Positions 17,119 through 26,021 of a DNA stretch of 64,000 bases are shown piece after piece. The notes below the pieces were generated by a model. That model worked only from the letters and a program-made list of their open reading frames with translations, did no database searches and was not told the origin of the DNA. Made by a program: the position numbers and the translations under genes. The first letter of the stretch is position 1. The number at the start of each line of letters is the position of its first letter. Source of the stretch: Novosphingobium resinovorum (GTDB lineage Bacteria; Pseudomonadota; Alphaproteobacteria; Sphingomonadales; Sphingomonadaceae); contig NZ_CP017078.1 of assembly GCF_001742225.1 (NCBI RefSeq), positions 124,001 through 188,000 of the forward strand, in the 5' to 3' direction.

Positions 17119-17681
17119 CCGCGTGCCTCCCCGACTGCTCGGACGGGGAGCTCGCGGCTCTGGCGCTTGGAGGCCGGCAAGCGGCCTATGGCGAGCTGGT
17201 CCGCCGGCATCAAGGTTGGGTTCACCGGCTCGTGCGCAGCCATGTCGGATCTATGGATGAGGCATTGGATGTCACCCAGGCGAGCTTCGTCGCGGCCTTT
17301 GCCGCACTCAACCGCTATGACGTAACCCGACCCTTCCAGGTCTGGATGTCCCGGATTGTCATCAACAAATGCCATGACTGGCGGCGTCGGCGAGCGGTTC
17401 GAAATTTCTTTGCCCTAGCCCTACCGCTCGGCGAGGCGGACGGCGTCGCCGACGACGCACCGCTGCCCGATCAGGCGATCGGGGCCGAACAGCAGCTCGC
17501 GCAAGCAATGAAAGCGATTGCTGCCCTGCCGTCTTCCCTCAAGGACACGCTTATTTTGCGGACGATCGACGAGAAATCGGAAGCCGAAACCGCCGAGATC
17601 CTCGGCATCTCCCAGAAGGCCGTCGAGACCCGCCTCTACCGCGCCCGGGCGCGCCTCGCGGAAAGTTTGAAGAAAGTTTGA
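17115..17681 (+). CDS. CnrH-like ECF sigma factor
   Basis: The 188-residue protein has sigma region 2 (YGELVRRHQGWVHRLVRSHV, DEALDVTQASFVAAFAALNR, then RPFQVWMSRIVINKCHDWRR) and region 4 (ALPSSLKDTLILRTIDEKSEAETAEILGI with VETRLYRARARLAESL). It directs RNA polymerase to stress promoters when its anti-sigma partner is relieved. It is the last gene of the three-gene unit, and the promoter motif for copA starts on its stop codon. I infer that it recognises the six-copy motif described in the findings. Confidence 0.87.
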   Translation: MTACLPDCSDGELAALALGGRQAAYGELVRRHQGWVHRLVRSHVGSMDEALDVTQASFVAAFAALNRYDVTRPFQVWMSRIVINKCHDWRRRRAVRNFFALALPLGEADGVADDAPLPDQAIGAEQQLAQAMKAIAALPSSLKDTLILRTIDEKSEAETAEILGISQKAVETRLYRARARLAESLKKV

Positions 17682-17706
17682 GGGGCAGGCGGGTGGGCTG
17701 CGTATT
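17680..17706 (+). promoter_or_regulatory. Putative CnrH-type ECF promoter of copA-copB
   Basis: GAGGGG (17680-17685) overlaps the sigma-factor stop codon; after 14 bases comes GCGTATT (17700-17706), 42 bases before the copA ATG. Blocks and spacing are identical to the copC site. The position allows copA-copB to be induced independently of read-through from the sigma operon. Confidence 0.65.
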
Positions 17707-17748
17707 TCCAATAGGTCCGCCCTCTTTCCGCAAGCTGAGACAAACCGA

Positions 17749-19701
17749 ATGATTTCTGCCCTCGACCGCCGCCAGTTCCTTCGCGGCGCGGCCCTCGCCG
17801 GTGGTGGCGCCGCATTATCAGCCTGGCTGCCTGCCTGGGCGCAGACCATCTCGCCGGGGATGCGACCGACGCTACCGACCGTGTCGGGCGAAGACATCAC
17901 GCTGACCATCGCCCGGCAGTCGATGAGCATCGACGGGCGCCAGTTCCGCGCAATCGGTCTCAACGGCACGGTCCCCGCCCCGCTGATCCGGCTGCGCGAA
18001 GGCCAGCGCGTGCGGCTCAACGTCGTCAATCAACTCGAGGAGGACAGCTCGATCCACTGGCACGGGCTGATCCTGCCGGCCAATATGGACGGCGTGCCGG
18101 GCGTGTCTTTTCCGGGCATCAAGCCGGGATCGAACTACCTCTACCAGTTCCCCGTCGTGCAAAGCGGCACCTACTGGTATCACAGCCATTCGGGCCTGCA
18201 GGAGCAGGAAGGCCATTACGGCCCGATCATCATCGACCCCGCCGGTGCCGATCCGGTCGCCTATGACCGCGAGCATGTCATCGTGCTCGCCGATCACAGC
18301 GCACTCTCGCCGCAGGCGATCTTCCGGCGTCTCAAGGTCAACCCCGGCCATTTCAACTTCCAGCGCCAGACGCTGGCCGGGCTGCTCTCGGGCAAGGACC
18401 AGCCACTCAAGGACCGGCTCGACTGGGGCCAGATGCGGATGGACCCCGCCGACATCTCCGATGTCACCGGATCGACCTACACCTATCTCGTCAATGGCCA
18501 TGGTCCGATGGACAACTGGACCGCGCTCTTCACCCCGGGCGAGCGGGTGCGGCTGCGCGTCATCAATGCGTCGGCGATGACCACCTTCAACGTCCGCGTA
18601 CCCGGCCTGCCGCTCAGCATCGTCCAGGCCGACGGGCAGAATGTGGTGCCCGTCACCGTCGACGAGTTCCAGATCGGTGTCGCCGAGACCTACGACGTCG
18701 TTGTCAACCCAGGCGAGGACAAGGCCTATACTCTTGTCGGCGAGGCCATCGACCGCTCGGGTATGGCGCGTGCCACGCTCGCGCCGCGCGCCGGCATGGC
18801 TGGCGAGGTGCCTCCCTTACGCAAACGGCCGCTCGCCGACATGAAGGACATGGGCATGGACATGTCCTCGATGCCGGGCATGGAAGGCATGGACATGTCG
18901 GGCGGCGCTATGCGGGGCGTCGATCCGACGGCCGAGAAGAACGCGTCCGCGCGCCTCGCGACCGGCGCGGCGGCAGCGATGGCGACCATGGACAACAGCG
19001 CCATGGCGGGCATGGACCATTCGGGGATGGATCATTCCGCGATGAGCGGGATGGATCATGGATCGATGGCCGGCATGGACCACGGCGCGATGGGCGCCGA
19101 TGGCCAGATGGCGGGCATGGATCATGGCGGGCACGCGATGGGTTCGATGAAGATGCGCGACTTCTCGAACGCGCCGCAGGTGAAGCGCGATCCGAGCGTC
19201 CAGACCATCTCGCCGATGCCCGTCGACCGCACCGGCGAGCCCGGCCAGGGCCTCACCGACGTCGGCCACAAGGTGCTCGTCTACAAGGATCTGATGGCGC
19301 TCGAGCGCAATCCAGACGTGCGCGCGCCGAGCCGCAGCATCGACATCCACCTCACCGGCAACATGGAGCGGTTCATGTGGTCGTTCGACGGCGAGAAAAT
19401 GTCGGACCATCACGAGCCGATCCCGTTCATCGAAGGCGAGCGGGTGCGCGTCAATCTCATCAACGACACGATGATGGGGCATCCGATCCACATCCACGGC
19501 CATTTCTTCGAGCTGGTGACCGGGCATGGCGACCATGCGCCGCGCAAGCACACCGTCATCGTCCAGCCCGGCGGCAAGGTGAGCTGGGACTTCACCGCCG
19601 ACGCGGTCGGGGACTGGGCCTTCCACTGCCATCTCCTCTACCACATGCATGCAGGGATGATGCGGGTCGTGAGCGTGCGTCCGAAGGGAGACGCGCAATG
19701 A
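17749..19701 (+). CDS. copA: Periplasmic multicopper oxidase CopA (system 1)
   Basis: The 650-residue precursor has a Tat signal (DRRQFLRGAALAGGGAALSA). The copper-site motifs are HWHGLILP and YWYHSHSG in the first domain, and HPIHIHGHFF and HCHLLYHMHAGMM in the last, so types 1, 2 and 3 copper are all complete. Between them, about residues 365-470 form a Met/His-rich insert with repeated MDHSGM-like units that should store Cu(I). It oxidises Cu(I) to the less toxic Cu(II) in the periplasm. It is followed with overlap by copB. Confidence 0.94.
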   Translation: MISALDRRQFLRGAALAGGGAALSAWLPAWAQTISPGMRPTLPTVSGEDITLTIARQSMSIDGRQFRAIGLNGTVPAPLIRLREGQRVRLNVVNQLEEDSSIHWHGLILPANMDGVPGVSFPGIKPGSNYLYQFPVVQSGTYWYHSHSGLQEQEGHYGPIIIDPAGADPVAYDREHVIVLADHSALSPQAIFRRLKVNPGHFNFQRQTLAGLLSGKDQPLKDRLDWGQMRMDPADISDVTGSTYTYLVNGHGPMDNWTALFTPGERVRLRVINASAMTTFNVRVPGLPLSIVQADGQNVVPVTVDEFQIGVAETYDVVVNPGEDKAYTLVGEAIDRSGMARATLAPRAGMAGEVPPLRKRPLADMKDMGMDMSSMPGMEGMDMSGGAMRGVDPTAEKNASARLATGAAAAMATMDNSAMAGMDHSGMDHSAMSGMDHGSMAGMDHGAMGADGQMAGMDHGGHAMGSMKMRDFSNAPQVKRDPSVQTISPMPVDRTGEPGQGLTDVGHKVLVYKDLMALERNPDVRAPSRSIDIHLTGNMERFMWSFDGEKMSDHHEPIPFIEGERVRVNLINDTMMGHPIHIHGHFFELVTGHGDHAPRKHTVIVQPGGKVSWDFTADAVGDWAFHCHLLYHMHAGMMRVVSVRPKGDAQ

Positions 19702-20885
19702 CCCGCATCCTCACGCCGCTGGTGAGCGCGATCGCCCTTCTCGCCGCCGCACCCGCCTTTGCCCAGGATCATTCGATGCACGACATGCCCGGCATGGCGC
19801 CGCCGGGCGGGGCGCGGCCGGCGCAGGAGAAAAAGAAGGACAAGGCCGCCGCGCCGCGCCCCAAGCCCACTGCCAGGCCGCGCGCTCAGAAGCCAGCGCC
19901 GGACACCATGCCGGCAATGGACCATTCGCAGCACCAGACCACTCCCGCGGCGCAAGCAAATGCGGCCGGTCAGCCGCAATCCACGTCTCCCGCAATGCCG
20001 GAGATGCCGGGCATGGACCACTCCCAGCATCAGGACGGCGCGATGCCCGACATGCCCGGGATGGACCATGCGCAGCATGGCCAGACAGCGACGCCGGGAA
20101 CGCCCGCCATGCCCGGCATGCAAATGACCGGCACCGCACTTCCGGCCGGCAATGCGCCCCCGCCGCCGCCCCCAGGCGACCACTTCGCCGATCGGGATTT
20201 TCCCGGCGGCGAGATGGCGCGCTCGCGCGACATCATGATGAAGGACAGCGGCGGCAACAATTTCGGGCAGGTGCTGCTCAACCTGTTCGAGTATCAGGCG
20301 CATAGCGGCCGCGATGGCTATCGCTGGGATGGCGAAGGCTTTTACGGCGGCGACATCAACCGCCTCTGGCTCAAGAGCGAGGGCGAAGGCGAGTTCGGCC
20401 GCGGCATCGACAGCGCCGAGGTGCAGGTGCTCTACAGCCGGGCCATCGACCCCTATTTCAATCTTCAGGGCGGTATCCGCCAGGACTTCGGCCGCGGGCC
20501 CGACCGCACCTACGCGACGATCGGCGTCGAGGGCCTGGCTCCTGGCATGTTCGAGGTCGAAGGCGCGCTGTTCCTCTCGACCAAGGGCGATGTTCTGGGC
20601 CGGGTCGAGGGCTATTACGACCAGCGCATCACCCAGCGCCTGATCTTGCAGCCGCGCGCCGAGGTCAATTTCGCCGCGCAGGATATTCCGGAGAACGACA
20701 TCGGTTCGGGGCTGGTCAACATAGAGCTCGGCGCGCGCCTGCGCTACGAATTCAGCCGCCAGTTCGCACCTTACATCGGCGTTTCCTATCTGCGCAAAGC
20801 CGGAGACACGGCGCGGCTGTCGAGGCTTGCGGGCGAGGACGTCCATGCCACCAGCTTCGTCGCCGGCGTTCGCTTCTGGTTTTAG
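19698..20885 (+). CDS. copB: Outer-membrane copper resistance protein CopB (system 1)
   Basis: The 395-residue protein has a Sec signal (LLAAAPAFAQ). A long N-terminal Met/His/Pro-rich arm follows with several MPGMDHSQH-type units that bind copper. The C-terminal CopB beta-barrel domain starts around DRDFPGGEMARSRDI, includes LWLKSEGEGEF, YATIGVEGLAPG and YEFSRQFAPYIGVSY, and ends in Phe as barrel proteins do. Its ATG overlaps the copA stop (ATGA). Confidence 0.92.
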   Translation: MTRILTPLVSAIALLAAAPAFAQDHSMHDMPGMAPPGGARPAQEKKKDKAAAPRPKPTARPRAQKPAPDTMPAMDHSQHQTTPAAQANAAGQPQSTSPAMPEMPGMDHSQHQDGAMPDMPGMDHAQHGQTATPGTPAMPGMQMTGTALPAGNAPPPPPPGDHFADRDFPGGEMARSRDIMMKDSGGNNFGQVLLNLFEYQAHSGRDGYRWDGEGFYGGDINRLWLKSEGEGEFGRGIDSAEVQVLYSRAIDPYFNLQGGIRQDFGRGPDRTYATIGVEGLAPGMFEVEGALFLSTKGDVLGRVEGYYDQRITQRLILQPRAEVNFAAQDIPENDIGSGLVNIELGARLRYEFSRQFAPYIGVSYLRKAGDTARLSRLAGEDVHATSFVAGVRFWF

Positions 20886-20975
20886 CATCAGGACGGCTGA
20901 TGGCGGGGGCGAACAAGAGAGCGGGGCGTTACACTCATACCCAGGTCGGCCGGCGCCGAGCGAAGGAGATACGCC

Positions 20976-21449
20976 ATGGACCATTCGTCCCACATGAACA
21001 CCCGGAAGATGGGTGCCTATTGGAGCCTTGCCGTTCAGACCGTCATCAGCGGCGTCATCATGTATCTGGTGATGTTCGTCATGATCGACGGGCTCGACAG
21101 CTTCTACAACAACCTCAACATGCTCTACATGACGCTGATGATGGTCGCACCGATGGTGGTGCTGATGATCCTCGCCATGCGACACATGTTCGTGTCGAAG
21201 GCCGCCAACATCGCGCTGATCGCCGCGTCGCTGGTCGCCTTCTTCGGCAGCTTTGCACTCATCCGCACCCAGACCACGATCGGCGACACGGCCTTTCTGC
21301 GCTCGATGATCCCGCATCATTCCGGGGCGATCCTGATGTGCCAGGAAGCAAAGCTCAGCGATCCGGAAGTCATCCGGCTTTGCGAAGCGATCAAGCGCTC
21401 GCAGCGGCAGGAAATCGACGAGATGAAGGCCATACTCGCGCGGCGCTGA
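20976..21449 (+). CDS. DUF305-domain membrane protein
   Basis: The 157-residue protein has four hydrophobic helices and then the DUF305 signature FLRSMIPHHSGAILMCQEAK near residues 107-126, with a conserved M-I-P-H-H. It starts with the metal-ligand-rich MDHSSHMNTRKM. DUF305 proteins are common in copper and silver clusters, and the His/Met residues suggest metal binding on the periplasmic side; no activity is proven. It lies 90 bases after copB, with GAAGGAGA as ribosome-binding site. Confidence 0.85.
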   Translation: MDHSSHMNTRKMGAYWSLAVQTVISGVIMYLVMFVMIDGLDSFYNNLNMLYMTLMMVAPMVVLMILAMRHMFVSKAANIALIAASLVAFFGSFALIRTQTTIGDTAFLRSMIPHHSGAILMCQEAKLSDPEVIRLCEAIKRSQRQEIDEMKAILARR

Positions 21450-21477
21450 GTGGCACGGTCGGGCTACGCCCGGATAC

Positions 21478-23043
21478 GTGCGCCCGGCCAGGTATGTGAG
21501 CCGGCCGATGGTCGACACGAGGCGCGGGGCGGACGAGATTGCCAGGGAGGTGGTGCGGCTTGCGCCGTTGTTCCTGCGACAGGCTGGCGGCCATGTCCTG
21601 ACGCTGCTCGATCCTGCCGGGATCGTGCTGAGCTATAATGAAGAAGGCGAGCGTGCCGAATGCTGGCCCCTCGATCGCGTCCTGGGACAGCCCCATGACC
21701 TGTTCTACCCGCCCGACGAGATTGCGGCCGGCCGCCCGTGCGCAGACCTGGCGGCCGCCCTTCACGAAGGCACGCTGGAGCGCGAAGCGTGGCGGGTCTG
21801 CGAGAACGGAGCGGAGTATCTCGCGCGCCTGACGATCAGCGCCCTGTTCGAAGGCGACGCACATCGAGGCTTTGCCTGCATCAGTCGCGATGTCACCGAC
21901 GAGGCGGCGGTCCGGGCGTCAATCGAGACCCGCGAGCAGCATCTCCAGTCGATCCTGGCGACCGTCCCCGATGCGATGATCATCATCGACGAGACCGGCG
22001 ACATCACGTCGTTCAGCGCGGCCGCCCAACGCCTGTTCGGCTATTCGGAAACCGAGCTCGTCGGCCGCAACGTCTCCTGCCTGATGCCCCAGCCCGATCG
22101 CGACCGGCATGACGAATATATCGCGCATTATCTCCAGACCGGCGAGCGCCGGATCATCGGCCTCGGCCGCGTCGTGGTCGGCCAGCGCCGCGACGGCTCG
22201 ACCTTCCCGATGCAGCTGTCGGTTGGCGAGGCCGGTGAAGACGGGCAGCGGTTGTTCACCGGCTTCATCCGGGATCTCACCGCCAAGGAGCAGGATGAGC
22301 TCAGGCTCAAGGAACTGCAGGCAGAGCTGGTCCATGTCTCCCGGCTGAGCGCGATGGGCACGATGGCCTCGACCCTCGCGCATGAGCTCAACCAGCCGCT
22401 TGCCGCGGTCGCGCTCTATCTCGAGACGATCCGCGACATGCTCGACGAGCGGGACGACGAACCCTTCGTGTCGCTACGGTCGGTGATGGATGATGCGGCA
22501 CAGGAAACGCTGCGGGCCGGCCATATCGTCCGGCGCCTGCGCGATTTCGTCGCCCGCGGCGAGGTCGACAAGAGCCTCCACGATCTGCCGCAGGTTGTCG
22601 CCGAGGCGAGCGAGCTCGCGCTGGTCGGTGCACGCGAGCGCGGCATCCGCAGCTTCTTCGCGGTCGATCCCGCCGCGACGCCGGTTCTCGTCGACAGGGT
22701 GCAGATCCAGCAGGTGCTGGTCAACCTGATGCGCAACGCCATCGAGGCGATGGCGGCGTGTCCTGTTCGCGACCTCAAGGTAGCGACCAGGTTGCGCCCT
22801 GACGGGCTGATCGAGGTGACCGTGGAGGATACCGGCCCCGGCATCGCCGACGAGGTCCGGGAGCAGCTCTTCACGGCGTTCAAGTCGACAAAGGCCGACG
22901 GCATGGGCCTCGGCCTTTCGATCTGCCGGACCATCATCGAAGCGCATGGGGGCCGTATCTGGATGGAGCGCCCCGACCGCGGCGGCGCGCGCTTTCATTT
23001 TACCTTGATCCATGCGCGGGCGGAGGAGGAACATGGGGGATAG
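21478..23043 (+). CDS. fixL: FixL-like PAS-heme sensor histidine kinase
   Basis: The 521-residue protein has two PAS domains and a kinase core. The second PAS, about residues 150-275, carries FSAAAQRLFGYSETELVGRN, MPQPDRDRHDEYIAHY and RIIGLGRVVVGQRRDG. The RHDEYI His (about residue 211) and the following Arg align with the heme-ligand His and distal Arg of rhizobial FixL, so oxygen sensing is likely. The H-box is STLAHELNQPLAAVALYLET (His302), and N, D and G boxes follow (VNLMRNAIEAM, EDTGPGIAD, GLGLSICRTIIEAHGG). It has no membrane segments, so it is cytoplasmic. Its stop overlaps fixJ. Confidence 0.87.
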   Translation: MRPARYVSRPMVDTRRGADEIAREVVRLAPLFLRQAGGHVLTLLDPAGIVLSYNEEGERAECWPLDRVLGQPHDLFYPPDEIAAGRPCADLAAALHEGTLEREAWRVCENGAEYLARLTISALFEGDAHRGFACISRDVTDEAAVRASIETREQHLQSILATVPDAMIIIDETGDITSFSAAAQRLFGYSETELVGRNVSCLMPQPDRDRHDEYIAHYLQTGERRIIGLGRVVVGQRRDGSTFPMQLSVGEAGEDGQRLFTGFIRDLTAKEQDELRLKELQAELVHVSRLSAMGTMASTLAHELNQPLAAVALYLETIRDMLDERDDEPFVSLRSVMDDAAQETLRAGHIVRRLRDFVARGEVDKSLHDLPQVVAEASELALVGARERGIRSFFAVDPAATPVLVDRVQIQQVLVNLMRNAIEAMAACPVRDLKVATRLRPDGLIEVTVEDTGPGIADEVREQLFTAFKSTKADGMGLGLSICRTIIEAHGGRIWMERPDRGGARFHFTLIHARAEEEHGG

Positions 23044-23656
23044 ACGCGTCATCCATCTGGTCGACGACGAGGAGAGCATCCGCAAGGCGGCGAGCTTTGC
23101 GCTCAAGACCGCGGGCTACGACGTCGTGACCTATGCCTCGGGCGTGGAGTTTCTCAAGGAGGCGAAGTCGGCGGCCGTCGGCTGCGTCATCCTCGACGTG
23201 CGCATGCCCGAGATGGACGGTCTCGAGATTCAGGCCGCCATGGCAGCACGCGGGGTCAATATGCCGGTCATCGTCCTGACCGGCCATGGCGACGTGTCGG
23301 TTGCGGTGCAGGCCATGAAAGGCGGCGCGGTCGACTTTCTCGAGAAGCCCTTCGAGAAAGCCGCCCTGCTCGGCGCCGTCAGCCGCGCGTTCGCGCGTCT
23401 CGACGATGTCGACCTTCGCACTCTGGAAACCTCTGAAGCCGGCGTGCGGGTCGCTGCACTGACGCCCCGGGAGCGTGAAGTGCTGGAAGGGCTGGCGAAC
23501 GGCCTGCCCAATAAGACGATCGCCTATGACCTGGGCTGTTCATCGCGAACGGTCGAGGTCCATCGCGCGAGCCTGATGGCCAAGCTCGAGGTCCGCAATT
23601 TGTCCGAAGCCCTGCGGATCGCCTTTGCCGCGGGCATGGGCCGCAAGCCGAAGTGA
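23033..23656 (+). CDS. fixJ: FixJ-like response regulator
   Basis: The receiver domain carries VIHLVDDEESIRKAASF with the phospho-Asp in VILDVRMPEMDG, and VLTGHGDVSVAVQAMK. A LuxR-type DNA-binding domain follows (LTPREREVLEGLANGLPNKT, SRTVEVHRASLMAKL). The ATG at 23033 follows GGAGGAGGA and overlaps the end of fixL, so this is the cognate pair. It is strongly similar throughout to the orphan regulator at 11137. Targets are unknown; no FixK gene is visible here. Confidence 0.9.
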   Translation: MGDRRVIHLVDDEESIRKAASFALKTAGYDVVTYASGVEFLKEAKSAAVGCVILDVRMPEMDGLEIQAAMAARGVNMPVIVLTGHGDVSVAVQAMKGGAVDFLEKPFEKAALLGAVSRAFARLDDVDLRTLETSEAGVRVAALTPREREVLEGLANGLPNKTIAYDLGCSSRTVEVHRASLMAKLEVRNLSEALRIAFAAGMGRKPK

Positions 23657-23692
23657 CTGCGACCTCTACGTAGCGACGGGACGAGGCGCGAT

Positions 23693-24145
23693 ATGCGATC
23701 GATGGTGCAATCGTCACACGGGTGTCCGCTTCTCGCAATGCCATCGGTCCGTTCCACTCAGCATGATGGCAGATACACCATCCTCGTCTCCGACGACGAT
23801 CCCGGCGTGCGGCGTGGCCTCCAGCTGCTGCTGAGATCGCGCGGCTATGCCGTGTGGGGATATACGACCGGCCACGCGCTGTTGGCCGACCCCCGCGCGA
23901 AGGAGGCAGACTGCGTCATCCTCGACTATCGCATGCCCGACATCGACGGATTCGCGATGCTGCGTCACCTTCGCGAGATCGGATGGTCGGGACGCGCGAT
24001 CATGATCTCAGGCTTTCATGACACGCTGCTGGCCTCGCGGGCCGCTGAGGCGGGCTTCGATCATGTTCTCGCAAAGCCGCTGATCGGCAGGGCTTTGCTC
24101 GAAGCGTTGGACCGGCACCGCATCGAGACGCTTCGAAAGCATTGA
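23693..24145 (+). CDS. Single-domain response regulator
   Basis: The product is a receiver domain alone: ILVSDDDPGVRRGLQLLL (acidic pair), the phospho-acceptor in CVILDYRMPDIDGF, MISGFHD (Ser switch residue) and LAKPLIGRALLEAL (Lys). There is no output domain, so it probably acts as a phosphate sink or protein-protein regulator of the FixL pathway. Several in-frame starts exist between 23693 and 23738; the receiver fold begins only after the last. It follows fixJ by 36 bases, with a CTACGTAG palindrome in the gap. Confidence 0.78.
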   Translation: MRSMVQSSHGCPLLAMPSVRSTQHDGRYTILVSDDDPGVRRGLQLLLRSRGYAVWGYTTGHALLADPRAKEADCVILDYRMPDIDGFAMLRHLREIGWSGRAIMISGFHDTLLASRAAEAGFDHVLAKPLIGRALLEALDRHRIETLRKH

Positions 24146-24207
24146 ATTGTGGCGGCCGGCCCCCGGCAGCCTCAGCCCGGCGCGATGTGGAAAGCCGATC
24201 TGCGCCG

Positions 24208-24742
24208 TCAAAGCCAGTGGCTACGTTTGAACCGGATGTAGAGCCCAATGCAGACCGCAGCGATGACGCCGAGGATGACGAAATATCCCCATTGCGTCTT
24301 CAGTTCGGGCATATTCTCGAAATTCATGCCGTAGATTCCGGCAATCGCGGTAGGCACCGCGAGGATCGCAGCCCGGGCGGCAAGCTAACGGGTGATCGCA
24401 CCTTGGCGCTGCTGTTCGAGCAGGTGACTCGCCTCGAACACCGAGATCAGGATGTCGCGGATGCCGGTGATGGCGCTCTCAACCCTGAGCATGTGATCGT
24501 CGAGCTTCGAAATCTGGTGGCCGTTGTCGGCACCTTCCATGGCAAGCGGGTGAAGGCCGTAATTCCCGGCGATGTCGGCAAGTTCTGTTTCGCTGGGCTG
24601 GGACATTTTGATCCACACGAAGTCATCCTTGCCGACGTGCTCGCACGCCGGATCGATCAGGGTCGCCGGCCGTAGCCGTTTGCCATTGTGACAAAGAACG
24701 GCGGCGGCGACCGGAAGCCGTGTGCCTCGCCTATTGAGACGC
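24208..24742 (-). pseudogene. corA: CorA-type Mg2+/Co2+ channel, inactivated
   Basis: The N-terminal part (FVWIKMSQPSETELADIAGN, LHPLAMEGADNGHQISKL) joins directly to RDILISVFEASHLLEQQRQG, so about 150 residues of the cytoplasmic domain normally between them are missing. An in-frame TAG then replaces the expected Gln codon before LAARAAILAVPTAIAGIYGM. The last two helices with the GMN signature and the ending YIRFKRSHWL are intact. The deletion plus nonsense codon make it a clear pseudogene. The 5' boundary is approximate. Confidence 0.8.
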
Positions 24743-25121
24743 GCGCACAAACACTCGTCATTCTTCAAGCCCAATCGCAGGAAGAAGAAGGCGGCGCGCA
24801 GCAATTCGAGCGAGAGCTTATAGAAAATGCGGCGGAGCGTTGGGTTTCGCAGAAGGCCGCTCCCGTTCATGACGCGCGTGGCTGGGCGGCGCGCTGCCAC
24901 ATCAAGGGCACGCAGACTGCGAAGGTCTGCGCACCCTTGATTGGCGACCGCGAGGGTTTTCCTCTCTTGCGATGGTACCAAGCGATTGCCCGTGTGGCGC
25001 CTCTGCAATCGTGTCGGATGACTATACCTAAGTATCGGATAACGGCGCTGACGACAGGGTTGCCGGGCCCCGGTGAGGCGCGTCGCACCGCGCGGAGACG
25101 AAAGCTGGAAGACGGAAAAGC
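24743..25121. other. Stretch without a recognised gene
   Basis: Upstream of the corA remnant I see no convincing coding sequence. A minus-strand frame runs through but has out-of-frame composition apart from a short IFYKLSLELLRAAFFFL segment that I cannot place. A near-palindrome TATACCTAAGTATC lies at 25023-25036 and resembles the perfect one at 26998-27011. Confidence 0.3.
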
Positions 25122-25952
25122 TCAACTGTCGAAAGCGACCGAGCGCGCGAGCGCTTCCTGGGACTGCAGAAAGGCGAGCCGCGATTGCAGCGCCGCCTGG
25201 ACAACGCCGAAAGCGTCACCCCCCAGAGTCACGCGCAGCGGCGGATGGTCGCTGGTTGCGACATCAACGATCCCTTGCGCGATCTTTTGCGGGTCGAGCG
25301 TGTAGAGCTCGTTTCCGGCGGTCTCGAACATCTTGCGGATATGGCCGGCGGGCGTATCGCGATACGCGGCGATCTCGCTGGCGAATTGCAGATTGTGGCT
25401 GAAGCTGGTGCGCGCCCCGCCCGGCTCGATCAGTGTCACGAACAGGTTGAAGGGTTCAAGCTCCTGGCGGAGGCATTCGCTGAAGCCCTCCAGGCCCCAT
25501 TTGGCCACATGATAGAGACTGCTCGTCGGAAGCGAGCCCTGACCACTAGCGCTGGAGATCTGGATGATCCGGCCGCTCCCGCGCAGCCGCATGGCGGGGA
25601 CAAAGGCGCGGGTGATGTGGATGGGCGCCATGAGATTGAGCGCGATCTGGCCTTCGACCTCGGCGTCCGACATCTCTTCGGTGGCGCCGATCACGCCGCC
25701 GCCGGCGTTGTTGACCAGAATATCGACGGGTCGACGCGCCTGCGCCCGGGCCACGACCGCAGCAATATCGTCCTTGACCGTGACGTCGAGCGCTTCGACG
25801 CGCAGCTGGCTCGGATATTTCGCCGCGAGATCATCGAGGCTTTCGGGCTTGCGGGCCGTCGCGGTAAGGTCGTCGCCAGCGGCCAGGATCAGTTCGGCCA
25901 GATGGCGGCCGATGCCGCTGGACGCGCCCGTGAGAAACCAGTGATTGGACAT
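25122..25952 (-). CDS. Short-chain dehydrogenase/reductase
   Basis: The 276-residue protein is a classical SDR. The nucleotide-binding TGASSGIGRHLAEL is at residues 8-21, NNAGGG near 83, the catalytic Ser in ISSASGQGSL, and YHVAK (Tyr-x-x-x-Lys) near residue 155. Early residues TARKPES after the second strand suggest NADP preference. The substrate is unknown. It is divergent from a TetR-type gene, with a shared operator-like dyad just upstream of both starts, so it is probably that regulator's target. Confidence 0.87.
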   Translation of the reverse strand: MSNHWFLTGASSGIGRHLAELILAAGDDLTATARKPESLDDLAAKYPSQLRVEALDVTVKDDIAAVVARAQARRPVDILVNNAGGGVIGATEEMSDAEVEGQIALNLMAPIHITRAFVPAMRLRGSGRIIQISSASGQGSLPTSSLYHVAKWGLEGFSECLRQELEPFNLFVTLIEPGGARTSFSHNLQFASEIAAYRDTPAGHIRKMFETAGNELYTLDPQKIAQGIVDVATSDHPPLRVTLGGDAFGVVQAALQSRLAFLQSQEALARSVAFDS

Positions 25953-25967
25953 ATGTTACTCCATATA

Positions 25968-25985
25968 TTACCAACTGGTAGGTAA
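25968..25985. promoter_or_regulatory. Operator-like dyad between SDR and TetR genes
   Basis: TTACCAACTGGTAGGTAA contains two nested inverted repeats (TACCA/TGGTA inside TTACC/GGTAA). It lies 15 bases upstream of the SDR start and 36 bases upstream of the TetR start, the usual place for a TetR-family operator controlling both directions. Confidence 0.6.
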
Positions 25986-26021
25986 CTTGAAACCTGGAAT
26001 GCGTCAATGCTTGGAGGTGTG

